NCBI GenBank assembly: GCA_013336525.1 | Contig: JAAXTM010000001.1 | Location: 620,001-684,000, forward strand | Direction of reading: 5' to 3' | Length of the DNA: 64,000 nt | Source: Geobacteraceae bacterium | Lineage (GTDB): Bacteria; Desulfobacterota; Desulfuromonadia; Geobacterales; Pseudopelobacteraceae | Shown: one piece after another, positions 25,369 to 36,025 of the stretch | How positions within the stretch are numbered: position 1 is the stretch's first letter | How the letters are laid out: each line of letters starts with the position of its first letter | Notes under the pieces: model-generated | What the model was told of the DNA's origin: nothing | Seen by the model: only the letters and a program-made list of their open reading frames with translations | Database searches by the model: none | Program-made: the position numbers and the translations under genes

Positions 25369-27372
25369 ATGAAAAAACTCAATCCACAACAACAACGCGC
25401 AGTCAACACGGTTGATGGCCCTTTGCTGCTCCTGGCCGGAGCCGGTTCCGGGAAGACCCAGGTAATTACCACTCGTATTGTCCATTTTTTGAAAGACCTG
25501 CACGTCCCGGCCGAGAATATCCTGGCGGTAACCTTTACCAACAAGGCCGCCCGCGAAATGAACGAGCGGGTGCTCGGCATGGCTGGATCAATTGCCAAAG
25601 GGATAGTAATCTCGACCTTCCACTCACTCGGAGTCCGTATCCTCCGCCGTGATATCCGCGCACTCGGCTTCAAGCCGAATTTCTCCATCTATTCCACCTC
25701 CGATCAGGCAGGCGTCATTCGTCAGGCCGTGCGCGAACGGGATATCGACCCGAAAAAGATAGATCCGGACCGGATTCTTTGGCACATCTCCGGACTGAAG
25801 AACCGCCTCATCGGACCAAAGGAGTTTACCCCGGACCGGAACGACCCCCTGGAAATCGCGGTTGCCGCCGTGTATCCCCGTTATCAGGAGTTGCTGAAAG
25901 GCTTTAACGCCATCGACTTCGATGACATCATCATGCTCTCCGTGCGCCTGCTGCAAACCACCCCGGCCATCCTCGCCCACTGGCAGGAGCACTTCCGGTA
26001 TATTATGGTTGACGAATATCAGGATACCAACGCCTCGCAATATCTGCTTATTTCGCTTCTTGCGAAAAAGCATGGCAACATCTGCGTCGTCGGCGATGAT
26101 GACCAGTCAATCTACGGCTGGCGCGGCGCGGAGGTGGAGAACATTCTCAATTTTGCCCAGGATCACCCAGGCTGTGTGACCATCAAACTGGAACAGAACT
26201 ACCGCTCCACTGGAGCAATTCTTGATGCCGCCAACAGCGTGATACGAAACAACACCGTGCGAACTGACAAAGCGCTCTGGACATCCGGCGGAAAAGGGCG
26301 TGAGATCGATCTGATTGTGGCTGACAGCGAGGAGGATGAAGCGGCAAAGGTCATAGAGCAGATCATGCTGGAGCAGTATCGTGAAAAGCTGCGCTGGGCG
26401 GATCTTGCAATCCTCTATCGTTCCAACGCGCAGAGTCGGGCTTTCGAGGAAAAGCTGCGCATGGAGCGTATCCCTTATGTGGTTATAGGCGGGCAACAGT
26501 TTTACGAGCGGAAAGAGGTCAAGGATGCCATCGCCTATCTTAAGGTGATCGACAATCCGAGCGATGAAGCCTCTTTGCTGCGCATCATCAACTTTCCCCG
26601 CCGTGGAATCGGCGACACGACCCTGATAAAGCTGAACCAGTGGTCGATGAATCATGACGTACCACTGTTTGAGACACTGGGGCGAGCGGGTGAAATTGAG
26701 GACCTTTCACCATCGTGCCGAAAAACGGTGATCGCCTTTCACTCCATGATGAAAGATGTCATCGCCGGTTTCAGTAATATAAACATGGGGGCGCAGGTCA
26801 ATGCCCTATTCAACCGCCTGCGCATTGAGGACGAACTGTATCGCACCTTGAACGACGCCAAACAGAGTCGCAAGCGGATTGAAAACATCGAGCAGGTAGT
26901 GAACTCACTGGCGGCTTACGAAGAACAGACACCACGGGCAAATCTGTCGGCATTCCTCGAACGGATCTCGCTTATGGATGAGGACAAACCGTCTGAAGAT
27001 GGCAAGGAGCATGGCACCAACGCCGTCACGCTGATGTCGCTGCACTCCAGCAAGGGGCTGGAATTCAGCCATGTCTGGCTGGTAGGGATGGAAGAAAATC
27101 TTCTGCCGCACAAACGCTCGATCGAAGAGGATCCGACCGTAGCCGAAGAGCGGCGTCTATGTTACGTCGGCATCACGCGGGCCAGAAAATACCTGACTAT
27201 CTCGCGATGCATGACTCGGCGCAAATATGGTGCGGTGGAGGGGCAAAAACCGAGCCGGTTTCTGGCCGAAATTCCGGAGCATCTGCTGAATGGTACAGCA
27301 GGAGGAGCAGAAGGTGAAACGGCTGAACCGGTAGACCTGGCTGCAGATTTTTTTGCACGGATGCTGGGGTAA
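25369..27372 (+). CDS. rep: ATP-dependent DNA helicase, Rep/UvrD family
   Basis: 667 residues, superfamily 1A helicase. Motifs in order: Q-motif LNPQQQRAV, Walker A AGAGSGKT (23-30), TFTNKAAREM, VDEYQDTN (Walker B), VGDDDQSIYGWRG, EQNYRST, LMSLHSSKGLEFSHVWLVG and CYVGITRARKYLTIS. Length and the sequence around each motif are closer to E. coli Rep (673 residues) than to UvrD/PcrA, which carry longer C-terminal tails. Likely clears proteins ahead of replication forks. No strong RBS is seen before the ATG. PcrA is the alternative name. Confidence 0.88.
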   Translation: MKKLNPQQQRAVNTVDGPLLLLAGAGSGKTQVITTRIVHFLKDLHVPAENILAVTFTNKAAREMNERVLGMAGSIAKGIVISTFHSLGVRILRRDIRALGFKPNFSIYSTSDQAGVIRQAVRERDIDPKKIDPDRILWHISGLKNRLIGPKEFTPDRNDPLEIAVAAVYPRYQELLKGFNAIDFDDIIMLSVRLLQTTPAILAHWQEHFRYIMVDEYQDTNASQYLLISLLAKKHGNICVVGDDDQSIYGWRGAEVENILNFAQDHPGCVTIKLEQNYRSTGAILDAANSVIRNNTVRTDKALWTSGGKGREIDLIVADSEEDEAAKVIEQIMLEQYREKLRWADLAILYRSNAQSRAFEEKLRMERIPYVVIGGQQFYERKEVKDAIAYLKVIDNPSDEASLLRIINFPRRGIGDTTLIKLNQWSMNHDVPLFETLGRAGEIEDLSPSCRKTVIAFHSMMKDVIAGFSNINMGAQVNALFNRLRIEDELYRTLNDAKQSRKRIENIEQVVNSLAAYEEQTPRANLSAFLERISLMDEDKPSEDGKEHGTNAVTLMSLHSSKGLEFSHVWLVGMEENLLPHKRSIEEDPTVAEERRLCYVGITRARKYLTISRCMTRRKYGAVEGQKPSRFLAEIPEHLLNGTAGGAEGETAEPVDLAADFFARMLG

Positions 27373-27511
27373 TAAGCGTTAGACTCAGCTCACCGACTGG
27401 CCTCATCAACACCTGAGCGGAGTCAGAATAAAAATATCCGGAAAGTCTAATACCCTCAATTAACAATAGCTTTGACGCCGCTTGTTCCGGGTGGTATTGT
27501 CTTGCCCGAAA

Positions 27512-27531
27512 AATAGGATTCCTATCCTATT
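27512..27531. promoter_or_regulatory. Perfect 8-bp inverted repeat upstream of a chemoreceptor
   Basis: AATAGGAT-TCCT-ATCCTATT lies 58 bp upstream of the GTG start. It is too short and lacks a T-run for a terminator, so an operator is possible. No regulator is identified. Confidence 0.35.
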
Positions 27532-27588
27532 GCATATAAACCAAATTTTTTTGGCCTTTATTGACCAGAATTATCAGGAGAATCAGGC

Positions 27589-29688
27589 GTGACTATCAGA
27601 ACAACTATAATCACTTTCAGCATCGCCAATGCCATCATCTTAATTTTAGTTATGATTGGTTTTATTGCCTTCAGCAACTACCAGGGTGATAAGCTTGAAC
27701 ATTTGATCACCAGAGATTTTGCCTTTTCCAGAGCAGTTGATCAGGCATACAACAATGCTCTGCGCGCAGGTATCGCCCTGAGAACCATGGCGATAGATCC
27801 AGAGGACGAATTACCGGCCATGACATTTGAAAAAGCACGACTGGAATTTGTCGCCAAGGCTAATGAATCGCGTAAAGTAAATGATGGCAAGGCTGGGGCG
27901 CTTATGGGAGAAGCGGTCACCATTTGGACCACGGCTGACCCGATTAAAGACAGGATAGTCCGACTGATCCAGGAAGGAAAACGCGACCAGGCGATGTCAG
28001 AGATCGGCGAAGACACTGAAGTTTTGCGAGACATCAAAGAAATCATCGATCAGGCCAAAGCCGAGCAGGACAAGGAATTGGCAGCATCCATAAAGGAAAA
28101 TAAAGAAACAATTCTGAAAGGTCGTTTGGCGGTTTCAGGTCTTTTACTGACGGGAATGATTGGAATGATTGTCACCGTATTCATCGCATTCAAACGTGTT
28201 TTGCGCCCCCTTGAGAAACTTGTCTCAGCCGTTTCAAAGGTAGGGACCGGAGACCTTAGACAAAAAATAGAGACCGGTACCCAGGATGAACTAGGCACTT
28301 TGGCGTCAGAATTCAACACCATGGTAACCAAGCTCAGTAACATGGTAGTGAAGCTTACCAACACCTCCGGGGAGTTACAATCGGCCTCTACACAGATCGC
28401 TTCAACGACCCAGCTGGTTGTTGAAGCCTCCGATATCCAGGTTACCGGGGTCAAAGAGACCTCCCGTGCCGTAATGGAAATCACCTCTTCGATCCAGAGT
28501 GTGGCACAGAGCGTAGAGAATCTCTCCGTTTCAGCAAATGAGAGCTCAGCATCTACGCTTGAAATGGCAGCAAACATCGAGGCGGTTGTTCTCGACGTAG
28601 AGGGACTTGACAAATCCGTAGCTGATGTAAGTTGCTCGATCACCGAGATGGCTGCAACCGTCAGACAGATCAATGGCAGTGTCCAGCAACTGTCGGACAT
28701 CGCCTCGTCAACATCAAGTTCAATAGTTGAAATGAACTATTCGATAAATGAAGTCGAGCGAAACGCACTCGAGACTGCCGCAATTTCCGACAAACTCCTG
28801 GACGACGCTAAACTGGGCAAGGAATCCGTTGAAGCAACCATTATTGGAATACAGGAGATCCGCAAAGCCTCCAGTCTCACGAGTGAAGCAATCACGGCCC
28901 TTGATGCCAAGGCTGGGGATATCGGCAAAATTCTTGAGGTGATCAACGACGTCGCTGAACAGACCAATCTTTTGGCACTCAACGCCTCAATCATCGCAGC
29001 TCAGGCAGGTTCACACGGCAAGGGATTCGCGGTGGTAGCGGATGAAATCAAGGAACTTGCCAATCGCACCAAGATGTCCACCATGGAAATTGCCCATGTG
29101 ATCGAGGCGGTTCAGAATGATACCCACAGGGCGACCGGCACCATAGTAATGGCTGAAAAAAGTATCGTTAACGGTGAACGGCTTTCAAAAGAGTCCGAAG
29201 GTGCGTTGCAGAAAATAGTCGTCGGGATACAACGCTCCACTGATCGAATGAATCAGATTGCCAAGGCAACCGGTGAACAGGCCAAAGGGAGCCAGATGAT
29301 CAGCAAATCAATTGGCCAGGTTTCGGAAATGGTCAAACAGATCGCCAATGCCACCAGCGAACAGAACAAAGGAAGTGAACTAATCAGGGAGTCGGTTGAG
29401 ATCATGAAAACGCTGACCGGTGAGGTCAATATCTCCATCAGAGAGCAGGCTTCAGTCAGTAACTTCATAGCCACAAATACTGAGCAGACCACAAACATGA
29501 TCCTCCAGATCAAACAGGCTACTAATGAACAAAGTATTAGCAGTGACCAGATAGTTCAATCAATAGGTGCAATCCAGAATTCGGCACACTCCAATGCAAC
29601 TTCTACCAAAGCGCTCAACGATGTAAGCGAAAACCTTTCCCTGCAGATTAAGCTGCTTCAGGAGGAAATGGCCAACTTCAGGCTGTAA
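27589..29688 (+). CDS. Methyl-accepting chemotaxis protein, long form
   Basis: 699 residues from GTG with AGGAGAATCAGGC upstream. TM1 at about 7-28, four-helix-type periplasmic domain to about 185, TM2 near 188-205, HAMP ([20 protein letters not shown]), then a long coiled signalling region. The hairpin tip reads [20 protein letters not shown] and [18 protein letters not shown], differing from the common [10 protein letters not shown]. The cytoplasmic part is longer than in the first receptor and rich in polar Ser/Thr/Gln repeats. No CheR-binding pentapeptide. It may feed a separate chemosensory pathway; ligand unknown. Confidence 0.9.
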   Translation: MTIRTTIITFSIANAIILILVMIGFIAFSNYQGDKLEHLITRDFAFSRAVDQAYNNALRAGIALRTMAIDPEDELPAMTFEKARLEFVAKANESRKVNDGKAGALMGEAVTIWTTADPIKDRIVRLIQEGKRDQAMSEIGEDTEVLRDIKEIIDQAKAEQDKELAASIKENKETILKGRLAVSGLLLTGMIGMIVTVFIAFKRVLRPLEKLVSAVSKVGTGDLRQKIETGTQDELGTLASEFNTMVTKLSNMVVKLTNTSGELQSASTQIASTTQLVVEASDIQVTGVKETSRAVMEITSSIQSVAQSVENLSVSANESSASTLEMAANIEAVVLDVEGLDKSVADVSCSITEMAATVRQINGSVQQLSDIASSTSSSIVEMNYSINEVERNALETAAISDKLLDDAKLGKESVEATIIGIQEIRKASSLTSEAITALDAKAGDIGKILEVINDVAEQTNLLALNASIIAAQAGSHGKGFAVVADEIKELANRTKMSTMEIAHVIEAVQNDTHRATGTIVMAEKSIVNGERLSKESEGALQKIVVGIQRSTDRMNQIAKATGEQAKGSQMISKSIGQVSEMVKQIANATSEQNKGSELIRESVEIMKTLTGEVNISIREQASVSNFIATNTEQTTNMILQIKQATNEQSISSDQIVQSIGAIQNSAHSNATSTKALNDVSENLSLQIKLLQEEMANFRL

Positions 29689-29712
29689 TCCCTCCACAGG
29701 AGTCCCCCCGAC

Positions 29713-31839
29713 ATGGCTTCCTCACAGAACAGTGCCGCGTACGTCGCTTCCCTGATGGCGATCGACACATCCACCCTCCCTGCCGATGGCGGCGAACGTT
29801 TCAACCGCCTGATCTTCGCCCGTTCCCCCTACCTGCTGCAGCATGCAGAAAACCATGTATCATGGTATGAATGGGGGTCTGCAGCCTTTGACAGAGCACG
29901 CAGCGAGAGTCTGCCAATCCTGCTTTCAATCGGCTACGCCACCTGTCACTGGTGCCATGTTATGGCTCATGAATCATTCGAGGACCAGGAAGTTGCTGCA
30001 CTCCTTAACCGCCACTTTGTCTGCATCAAGGTCGATCGCGAGGAACGCCCTGACATCGATGATTTTTATATGGCAGTTGCGCAGACGCTGACCGGCAGCG
30101 GCGGCTGGCCGATGAATATTTTCATGACTCCGGACAAGCACCCTTTTATGTCAATAACCTACCTGCCCAAACGTGAACGAAACGGCATGAGCGGCCTGAT
30201 GGAGCTGCTGGCTAACATTGCCACGCTCTGGCGACAAAGGCCGGATATGATCGAGAGGAATTGCCAGGGAATTATGGAGGCACTGGAGGATGCGCGCGCT
30301 CTGCATCCAGATGCGACAGTTCCGGATTTAAAAGCCGTTTCTGAAAAGTCTTTGCAGCTGTTGAAGAAAATTTATGACCCGGAATACGGCGGTTTCGGGA
30401 GTGCCCCAAAGTTTCCGATGCCGTTTTATCTGAGCTGGCTTATCGGACAGGCCGGCCCTCACCACACCCCTCTCCCAAAGGGCGAGCGGGTTCTTCATAT
30501 GGCACTCCACACCCTGCAACAGATGCGTTCCGGCGGCATTTGGGACCAGCTTGGCGGCGGATTGCACCGTTATTCAGTCGATAGAACCTGGCTTGCGCCG
30601 CATTTTGAGAAGATGCTCTACGACCAGGCCATGCTGGCCCGGGTAGCAATCGAGGCTTACAAAGCCACAGGAGAGCCGTTTTACAGCACTATGACGGAAG
30701 AGATCTTCCTGTTTGTGGAGCGTGAGCTCCGGTCTGAAGAAGGTGCTTTTTATTCTGCTCTGGATGCCGACTCAGAAGGGGTTGAAGGCAAGTTTTATCT
30801 GTGGGACAAAAGTGGAATTGACGACTGCCTCGGATCAGACTCCTGGCTGTTCTGCCGCTTCCATGCAGTAACCGATGGCGGGAACTTTGAGGGGCAGACC
30901 ATCCTTACCGCCCCGGTCGCTCTGGATGAATTTTGCCCTGATCAAGGTCTGAATATTGAAGATACGCGTGAACAGCTGGAACGGTGCCTGACAAAACTGC
31001 TGCTGCGTCGCGAAGAACGCATCCGCCCGCTCAGGGACGACAAAATTATTACCTCATGGAACGGCCTGATGATAGGGGCACTTGCTACCGCCGGGATTGT
31101 ATTCGGCAAGCAGGAACAGATCATCAGCGCCGTCCGTGCGGCTTCATTCATCCTCAAACACCTCCGCCGCGACGATGGAAGGCTGTTGCGCAGCTATCTG
31201 AACGGGGCATCTAATATCCCCGCCTTTCTGGAGGACTACGCATTTTTGGCAGGGGGAGTGCTGGATCTGTACGAAGCGACTCTCGACCGCAGCTGGCTGA
31301 CCGAAGCCAGGCAACTTGTCGAAGACCTTCTCCACACCTTCAGGGATCCTGACTCCGGCGAATTTACCCTGACCGGCCACGACGCCGAACAGATGCCAGC
31401 CAGGGTTTCTTCCGACCACGACGGAGTGACACCATCTGCTCTTGCCAGCACTGCTCACGTCCTATACCGTTTGGCGTGGATCGACGACAATCCTGAGTTG
31501 CTTGAAACTGCACGCGCAGCTCTGGACGGGATTCTGGGCGAAATTCAGCAGAACCCGTTGGGACATCTCGGCGCTCTGCAGGTCCTCACACAATTGGGCA
31601 GTGAACCGGCGATTGCCGTATTTGCAGGAGAAACCGATTCTTCTGGGGCCTTCGCACTCAACACCCTTCTGCATAACAGCGCGCTTAAGAACCTGATCGT
31701 CAGGTGTGATGACCAGCCAGTTCCTTTATCTCTCTCACTTTGCTGTCATGGCACCTGTTACCCTGCCGTTTCCACTCCGGAGGAACTGGAGCGCCTTCTT
31801 CAGCAAAGCGGGCTGTCCGGCGGGAATAGCCGGACATGA
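29713..31839 (+). CDS. Thioredoxin-domain protein of the YyaL/DUF255 family
   Basis: 708 residues. The N-terminal thioredoxin-like domain includes the diagnostic [15 protein letters not shown] (C78, C81) and [14 protein letters not shown]. The rest is an (alpha/alpha)6-type region with [17 protein letters not shown] and [13 protein letters not shown], as in YyaL and human SPATA20 relatives. Biochemical role is not established; the C-terminal half resembles N-acylglucosamine epimerase/cellulase folds. Residues about 248-260 ([13 protein letters not shown]) are encoded by a REP-like repeat inserted in frame. AGGAG precedes the start. Confidence 0.88.
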   Translation: MASSQNSAAYVASLMAIDTSTLPADGGERFNRLIFARSPYLLQHAENHVSWYEWGSAAFDRARSESLPILLSIGYATCHWCHVMAHESFEDQEVAALLNRHFVCIKVDREERPDIDDFYMAVAQTLTGSGGWPMNIFMTPDKHPFMSITYLPKRERNGMSGLMELLANIATLWRQRPDMIERNCQGIMEALEDARALHPDATVPDLKAVSEKSLQLLKKIYDPEYGGFGSAPKFPMPFYLSWLIGQAGPHHTPLPKGERVLHMALHTLQQMRSGGIWDQLGGGLHRYSVDRTWLAPHFEKMLYDQAMLARVAIEAYKATGEPFYSTMTEEIFLFVERELRSEEGAFYSALDADSEGVEGKFYLWDKSGIDDCLGSDSWLFCRFHAVTDGGNFEGQTILTAPVALDEFCPDQGLNIEDTREQLERCLTKLLLRREERIRPLRDDKIITSWNGLMIGALATAGIVFGKQEQIISAVRAASFILKHLRRDDGRLLRSYLNGASNIPAFLEDYAFLAGGVLDLYEATLDRSWLTEARQLVEDLLHTFRDPDSGEFTLTGHDAEQMPARVSSDHDGVTPSALASTAHVLYRLAWIDDNPELLETARAALDGILGEIQQNPLGHLGALQVLTQLGSEPAIAVFAGETDSSGAFALNTLLHNSALKNLIVRCDDQPVPLSLSLCCHGTCYPAVSTPEELERLLQQSGLSGGNSRT
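30456..30490. repeat. REP-like palindrome inside the yyaL-type gene
   Basis: CCCTCACCACACCCCTCTCC followed by CAAAGGGCGAGCGGG is the same kind of repeat as the pair at 11808-11914 (TGAGGG...GGGAGAGGG on the other strand). Here it is translated in frame as [13 protein letters not shown] without breaking the gene. Confidence 0.65.
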
Positions 31840-31925
31840 TGGAATTGTGATTTGCCAGCGGCTCACCCAGTATGATATAGCATTTGTTATTCTTTCACCT
31901 TGCACCATCAGGAGCTTACAAACTT

Positions 31926-32258
31926 ATGCTGACCGGAAAACAAAAACGACATCTGCGGGCCCTTGGGCACAAATTGAAACCCCTTATCCAGATCGGCAAA
32001 AAAGAGATTGAAGCTGCTTTGATTGCAGAAGCCAACGCCTCCCTTGATCACCACGAACTAATCAAGGTTAAGCTCCTTGAAAGCTGCATGCTGGATAAAC
32101 ATGAAGCTTCAGAAGCTCTGGCTGAAGCCTGTCACGCCGATGTTGCGCAGATCTTGGGCAAAACATTCCTCCTTTACCGTGCCGCTAAAACGCCGGTTAT
32201 TGTTCTACCTAAAGCTGACCCGCCTCTCAAATCGCCCGTGAATCCGACCTCTGTATGA
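31926..32258 (+). CDS. yhbY: YhbY family RNA-binding protein (CRM domain)
   Basis: 110 residues from the ATG at 31926, preceded by AGGAG. A single CRM domain: LTGKQKRHLRALGHKLKPLIQIGKKE, LDHHELIKVKLL, and GKTFLLYRAAK. YhbY-type proteins associate with pre-50S ribosomal subunits. It overlaps the next gene by 4 bp, so the two are translationally coupled. Confidence 0.93.
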   Translation: MLTGKQKRHLRALGHKLKPLIQIGKKEIEAALIAEANASLDHHELIKVKLLESCMLDKHEASEALAEACHADVAQILGKTFLLYRAAKTPVIVLPKADPPLKSPVNPTSV

Positions 32259-32908
32259 TCATCCGGGCGGTTCTGTTTGACCTTGATGGCACTCTGGTTG
32301 ACTCCCTGGAAGACCTGACAGATGCCGTTAATCATGTCAGATGTGTCCATGCGCGTCCACCGCTGACAATGGATGACGTGCGCCGCAAAGTTGGCAAAGG
32401 CGCGCGTCATCTGGTACAGCAGATCCTGCCGGATCTTTCAGGCACTGACATCGACCTCGCTCTCGACCTCTTTTTGGACTTCAACAGACAACACATCGCC
32501 GACAAAAGCAGGCTCTATCCCGGAATACTGGGTGTGCTCCATAGCCTTGCAGCCCGTGATATCAAGATGGCGGTTATTACGAATAAAAATGAAGATCTGA
32601 GTGCGCTGATACTTGAGTTTTTCGGAATTAATGACCTGTTTGAATGTCTTTGCGGCGGCGATACCTATCCGGAAAGAAAACCTTCCCCCCTCCCCTTGCT
32701 GAAGGTGGCTGAAAAACTCGGGGTCGCATATCATGAATGCGTTATGGTTGGCGACAGCATCAACGACATTGAAGCCGGCAAACTGGCCGGCATCGCTTCG
32801 ATCGGCTGCACTTGGGGATTTGGCGGGGATGACGAACTGACAGGTGCTGATACTTTGGCCTGCACTCCTCAAGAATTGCTTGTAACTATCGCGGCGGGCC
32901 TGAGATAA
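32255..32908 (+). CDS. gph: Phosphoglycolate phosphatase-like HAD hydrolase
   Basis: 217 residues. HAD motifs: nucleophile DLDGTLVDS (D9, D11), motif II VITNK, and late lysine/acidic motifs RKPSPLP and VGDSINDIEAGK. The helical cap between motifs I and II is the type found in Gph/PGP, which removes 2-phosphoglycolate formed by DNA repair or oxygenase side reactions. Other small phosphate esters are possible. Overlaps yhbY by 4 bp and is 3 bp before the aldehyde oxidoreductase gene. Confidence 0.85.
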   Translation: MIIRAVLFDLDGTLVDSLEDLTDAVNHVRCVHARPPLTMDDVRRKVGKGARHLVQQILPDLSGTDIDLALDLFLDFNRQHIADKSRLYPGILGVLHSLAARDIKMAVITNKNEDLSALILEFFGINDLFECLCGGDTYPERKPSPLPLLKVAEKLGVAYHECVMVGDSINDIEAGKLAGIASIGCTWGFGGDDELTGADTLACTPQELLVTIAAGLR

Positions 32909-32911
32909 TTT

Positions 32912-34651
32912 ATGAACGGATGGAACGGCAAAATACTCCGGGTTGACCTGACAACCGGAACCTCTTCGATTGACGAGATCCCCCGCACACTGCTTGAGGA
33001 GTATTTGGGCGGCCGCGGCCTTGGTGTGCGTCTGATGCGTGAGTATTATCAGCTAGACCCGTTCGATCCCGCCATGCCGCTGATCTTTGCCGTCGGCCCG
33101 TTATGCGGCACACCCGCTCCGACATCCGCCCGCCTTTCCGTTGTTTCCCGCTCACCATTGACCGGCACGATCTATGACTGTTCCGCCGGGGGACGCTTTG
33201 CCTGGCGCCTGAAGGCGGCCGGCGTCGATGTGCTGTTCATAACCGGCAGGAGTCCATGGCCGGTGGTTCTAACGGTAACTGCTGAAAAGGTAGAAATAGT
33301 GCCTGCTGTCACCTTGTGGGGGTGTGATATTCCGACAACCGTCGCAGCGCTTAAGGAGCGGGGGAGCGTTGCCGCTATCGGTCCGGCCGGCGAGAACGGC
33401 GTCCTGTTTGCAAACATAATGATGGGAGAGGGAAATTCAGTCGGTCGTGGCGGTATGGGCGCTGTCATGGGGAGCAAGAACCTTAAAGCGGTGACGGTAA
33501 ACGGAGATCGAAAAAACAGCGTCGCCGACCCGGCGCTGTTTGAAAAATCACGTCAGGACATCATGCGTCTGTTCAAGGCCTCACCCGTTATATTCGGCCC
33601 ACTGGGCCTCTCCGAGTTCGGCACCCCGGTACTGGTTGACCTGATGGCGCAGCGCCGCATGGCTCCAACTGCAAACTTCAGCAAAACGTATTTTGAACAT
33701 TCTGCCAACTATTCCGCCCCGACCATCAAAGATGCCTGCGGAGCAAAAAAGGACGGCTGTTACGGCTGTCCAATCCAATGTAAAAAATCGTCCGGAGCGG
33801 GCAAACCTCTTCCGGAATACGAGACCGTTTCCCATTTCGGCGCATTGAACAATGTGACCGCACTGCATTCTATTATCAAGTCTAACGACCTCTGCAACGA
33901 ACTTGGTATGGACACGATCACTGCGGCTGCCACTCTCTCCGCCTGGGGAGAAATCAGGGGCACCTTTCCAGGCGCTGACGAAATACCTGGACTGCTGGAC
34001 GACATTGCCCTGCGCCGGGGAGATGGTGAAATACTGTCGCTAGGTTCCCGCCGCCTCTCCGAAAAGATGGGGCATCCGGAATTGTCGATGAGCGTAAAGT
34101 CGCTCGAACTGCCGGCGTACGACCCGCGCGGAGCCTACGGCATGGCGCTGGCGTACTGCACGAGTAACCGCGGCGGCTGCCATCTGCGCGCCTACCCCAT
34201 TTCCCACGAAATCCTGCGCAAACCGGTACCGACCGATCGCTTTTCGTTTTCCGGCAAGGCCCGCATCATCAGCATCGCAGAGGACACCAACGCCGCAGTG
34301 GACTCCCTCGTCGCCTGCAAGTTTGCCTTCTTCGGCGCCAGCTTGGAAGAGTACGCCGAATTGCTGACCGCCGTCACCGGAGTCGCCTATTCGCCCCAGC
34401 GCCTGAAGGAGATAGGTCGCCGCATTGTGCTGACTGAGCGCTACTACAACTGCAAAAACGGCTTTACGCGCAACGACGACATGCTGCCGGAACGGTTCTT
34501 CACCGAGTCAGGCAGCAGCGGAGACGGCATCGACATTCACCCGCTTGACAGGGGGCGTTTTGATGAGGAGCTGGAAAAGTATTACCGCATCCGCAGTCTG
34601 AATAAAAATGGCTGTTTTGATGATGCAGACTTCCTGGAAAAACAGCCATGA
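32912..34651 (+). CDS. Aldehyde:ferredoxin oxidoreductase family, tungsten/molybdenum pterin enzyme
   Basis: 579 residues. Starts with the AOR signature MNGWNGKILRVDLTTG and GGRGLGVRLM, and has SARLSVVSRSPLTG plus the MGAVMGSKNLKAV pterin-binding block. The [4Fe-4S] ligands are C283, C286 and C290 (GCYGCPIQC) and C469 (LVACKF), matching the spacing class of the Pyrococcus enzyme. It likely oxidises aldehydes (or reduces acids) with ferredoxin, in the cytoplasm. Shorter than typical 600+ residue AORs. Its stop overlaps the first pilus gene by 4 bp, which is unexpected functionally. Confidence 0.9.
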   Translation: MNGWNGKILRVDLTTGTSSIDEIPRTLLEEYLGGRGLGVRLMREYYQLDPFDPAMPLIFAVGPLCGTPAPTSARLSVVSRSPLTGTIYDCSAGGRFAWRLKAAGVDVLFITGRSPWPVVLTVTAEKVEIVPAVTLWGCDIPTTVAALKERGSVAAIGPAGENGVLFANIMMGEGNSVGRGGMGAVMGSKNLKAVTVNGDRKNSVADPALFEKSRQDIMRLFKASPVIFGPLGLSEFGTPVLVDLMAQRRMAPTANFSKTYFEHSANYSAPTIKDACGAKKDGCYGCPIQCKKSSGAGKPLPEYETVSHFGALNNVTALHSIIKSNDLCNELGMDTITAAATLSAWGEIRGTFPGADEIPGLLDDIALRRGDGEILSLGSRRLSEKMGHPELSMSVKSLELPAYDPRGAYGMALAYCTSNRGGCHLRAYPISHEILRKPVPTDRFSFSGKARIISIAEDTNAAVDSLVACKFAFFGASLEEYAELLTAVTGVAYSPQRLKEIGRRIVLTERYYNCKNGFTRNDDMLPERFFTESGSSGDGIDIHPLDRGRFDEELEKYYRIRSLNKNGCFDDADFLEKQP

Positions 34652-36024
34652 CAAGCATATCTTCTATCTACTTCGACGGTGCAATTGTCCAAATCGTAAA
34701 TGCCTGCATTTCCGGCAGCACGGTAACAGTTAAAGAGGCACACACATTCCCTCTTGACGAACTGGATGACTATCTCTCAAATTGCAGGGAAAAAAGATTC
34801 ATAATCTGCTGCAATCCGTTGTCATTCCATCAGGATATTATCTATCTTCCTCCTGCCGCCGGCAGGCAATACGATAAGCTGGTCCGTGCCGAAGCGCAGA
34901 AGCTTCATCCCGAGCTGACATCCTTCTCCACCTTTCACACTGCTGTCGGCCAAGCCACAATTGATTCCAAAGTGTTTAATAAAATAGCGGTATTCAGCTA
35001 TGCAGACGGGTTTCTCTCCGGCTTACTCGCGACATTCAACAAACAGGGCAAGGTCGTTTTGCAGGTCTACGCCGCCCCATATTCCATTTTCAAGCTGATT
35101 GCCTCAACCTGCCTCAACGATGCAAACCAGTCACGCATTTTCATTGCATCACTTCCCGGCGAGAAGCTTCTCCTGGTGGGAGAAAACGGTGAACTCGAAT
35201 TTATCCGTAAAATTCCATCGTCAGACGCAGAGTTGCTCCCGATTGATTTCCAGAATATTAACATGACGCTGGATTACTGTTTCCAGACCCTTCGCGTAAA
35301 GCCTGCGGAAGCGGTCATACTTCAACAATCAGAAACAGGTGACGAACAGCCTGCTCCTCTTTCCGTGCCAATGAGATCAGCTTTGCCGCCAGTTCTGGCA
35401 AGCGTACCGCATGATATTATTGCCGATTACATTGCCCCGCTTGCCGCAGCTATGCACTATGTCGAATCACCTCGCGTCGGCAGCATACTGCCGTCAGACT
35501 ATGCAGCCTTCATCACTCACAAAAAACTTCTCACTGCAGCGGCCCTGCTTATGTTTGTCCTGGCACTGCTTTGTGGGGGATATTTTGTAACGGAGATGAT
35601 GATTGTCTCTGAACTGAAATCTAAAACCGGTAGGGTAAGAACCGAATTAAGCGGCTCCGGAAGCGAAATAGCTGCCTTTAAAAAACTGGATGCTGAAGTA
35701 AATCTGCTCAAACAGCCGCTGGATTTTTCCAACAAACGCAACTCTTCACCCAATCCGGCAAAAGCCCTTGCGGCTTTAATCCTGCCGGAATCCCCGGAGT
35801 ACATAATTAATGGGATCACCATCCAGAGTGAAGGGAGTTCCCTGCCGGTCCAGATCACAGGGGCAATAAATGCTTCCGGCTACAGCAACACCCAGGCATC
35901 CTTCGAAAAGCTCGTTGCACACGTCGCAAAACTCCCCGGATATGGTGTATCATCCAGCAGCGTTGACATAAAACAAAAAACATTCGGCATACAGGCCCGC
36001 TACAGCAGTGGGGGCAACAGATAA
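34648..36024 (+). CDS. MSHA/T4P biogenesis protein, MshI-like (PilM/PilN type)
   Basis: 458 residues. The first about 270 residues look like a cytoplasmic actin-fold PilM/GspL-type domain (ends in SADYAAF...-like region PSDYAAFITHK), followed by one membrane helix (about 295-317) and a periplasmic part resembling PilN. This is the layout of MshI/GspL proteins that build the inner-membrane assembly platform. It overlaps the AOR gene by 4 bp and is 1 bp from the next gene. The assignment relies mainly on gene order before MshJ/K/L-like genes. Confidence 0.75.
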   Translation: MTSISSIYFDGAIVQIVNACISGSTVTVKEAHTFPLDELDDYLSNCREKRFIICCNPLSFHQDIIYLPPAAGRQYDKLVRAEAQKLHPELTSFSTFHTAVGQATIDSKVFNKIAVFSYADGFLSGLLATFNKQGKVVLQVYAAPYSIFKLIASTCLNDANQSRIFIASLPGEKLLLVGENGELEFIRKIPSSDAELLPIDFQNINMTLDYCFQTLRVKPAEAVILQQSETGDEQPAPLSVPMRSALPPVLASVPHDIIADYIAPLAAAMHYVESPRVGSILPSDYAAFITHKKLLTAAALLMFVLALLCGGYFVTEMMIVSELKSKTGRVRTELSGSGSEIAAFKKLDAEVNLLKQPLDFSNKRNSSPNPAKALAALILPESPEYIINGITIQSEGSSLPVQITGAINASGYSNTQASFEKLVAHVAKLPGYGVSSSSVDIKQKTFGIQARYSSGGNR

Positions 36025-36025
36025 A

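Noticed and set aside
27491-27506. Sigma-54 promoter before the second chemoreceptor
   Set aside because: TGGTATTGTCTTGCC has GG and GC 9 rather than 10 nt apart and poor flanks.
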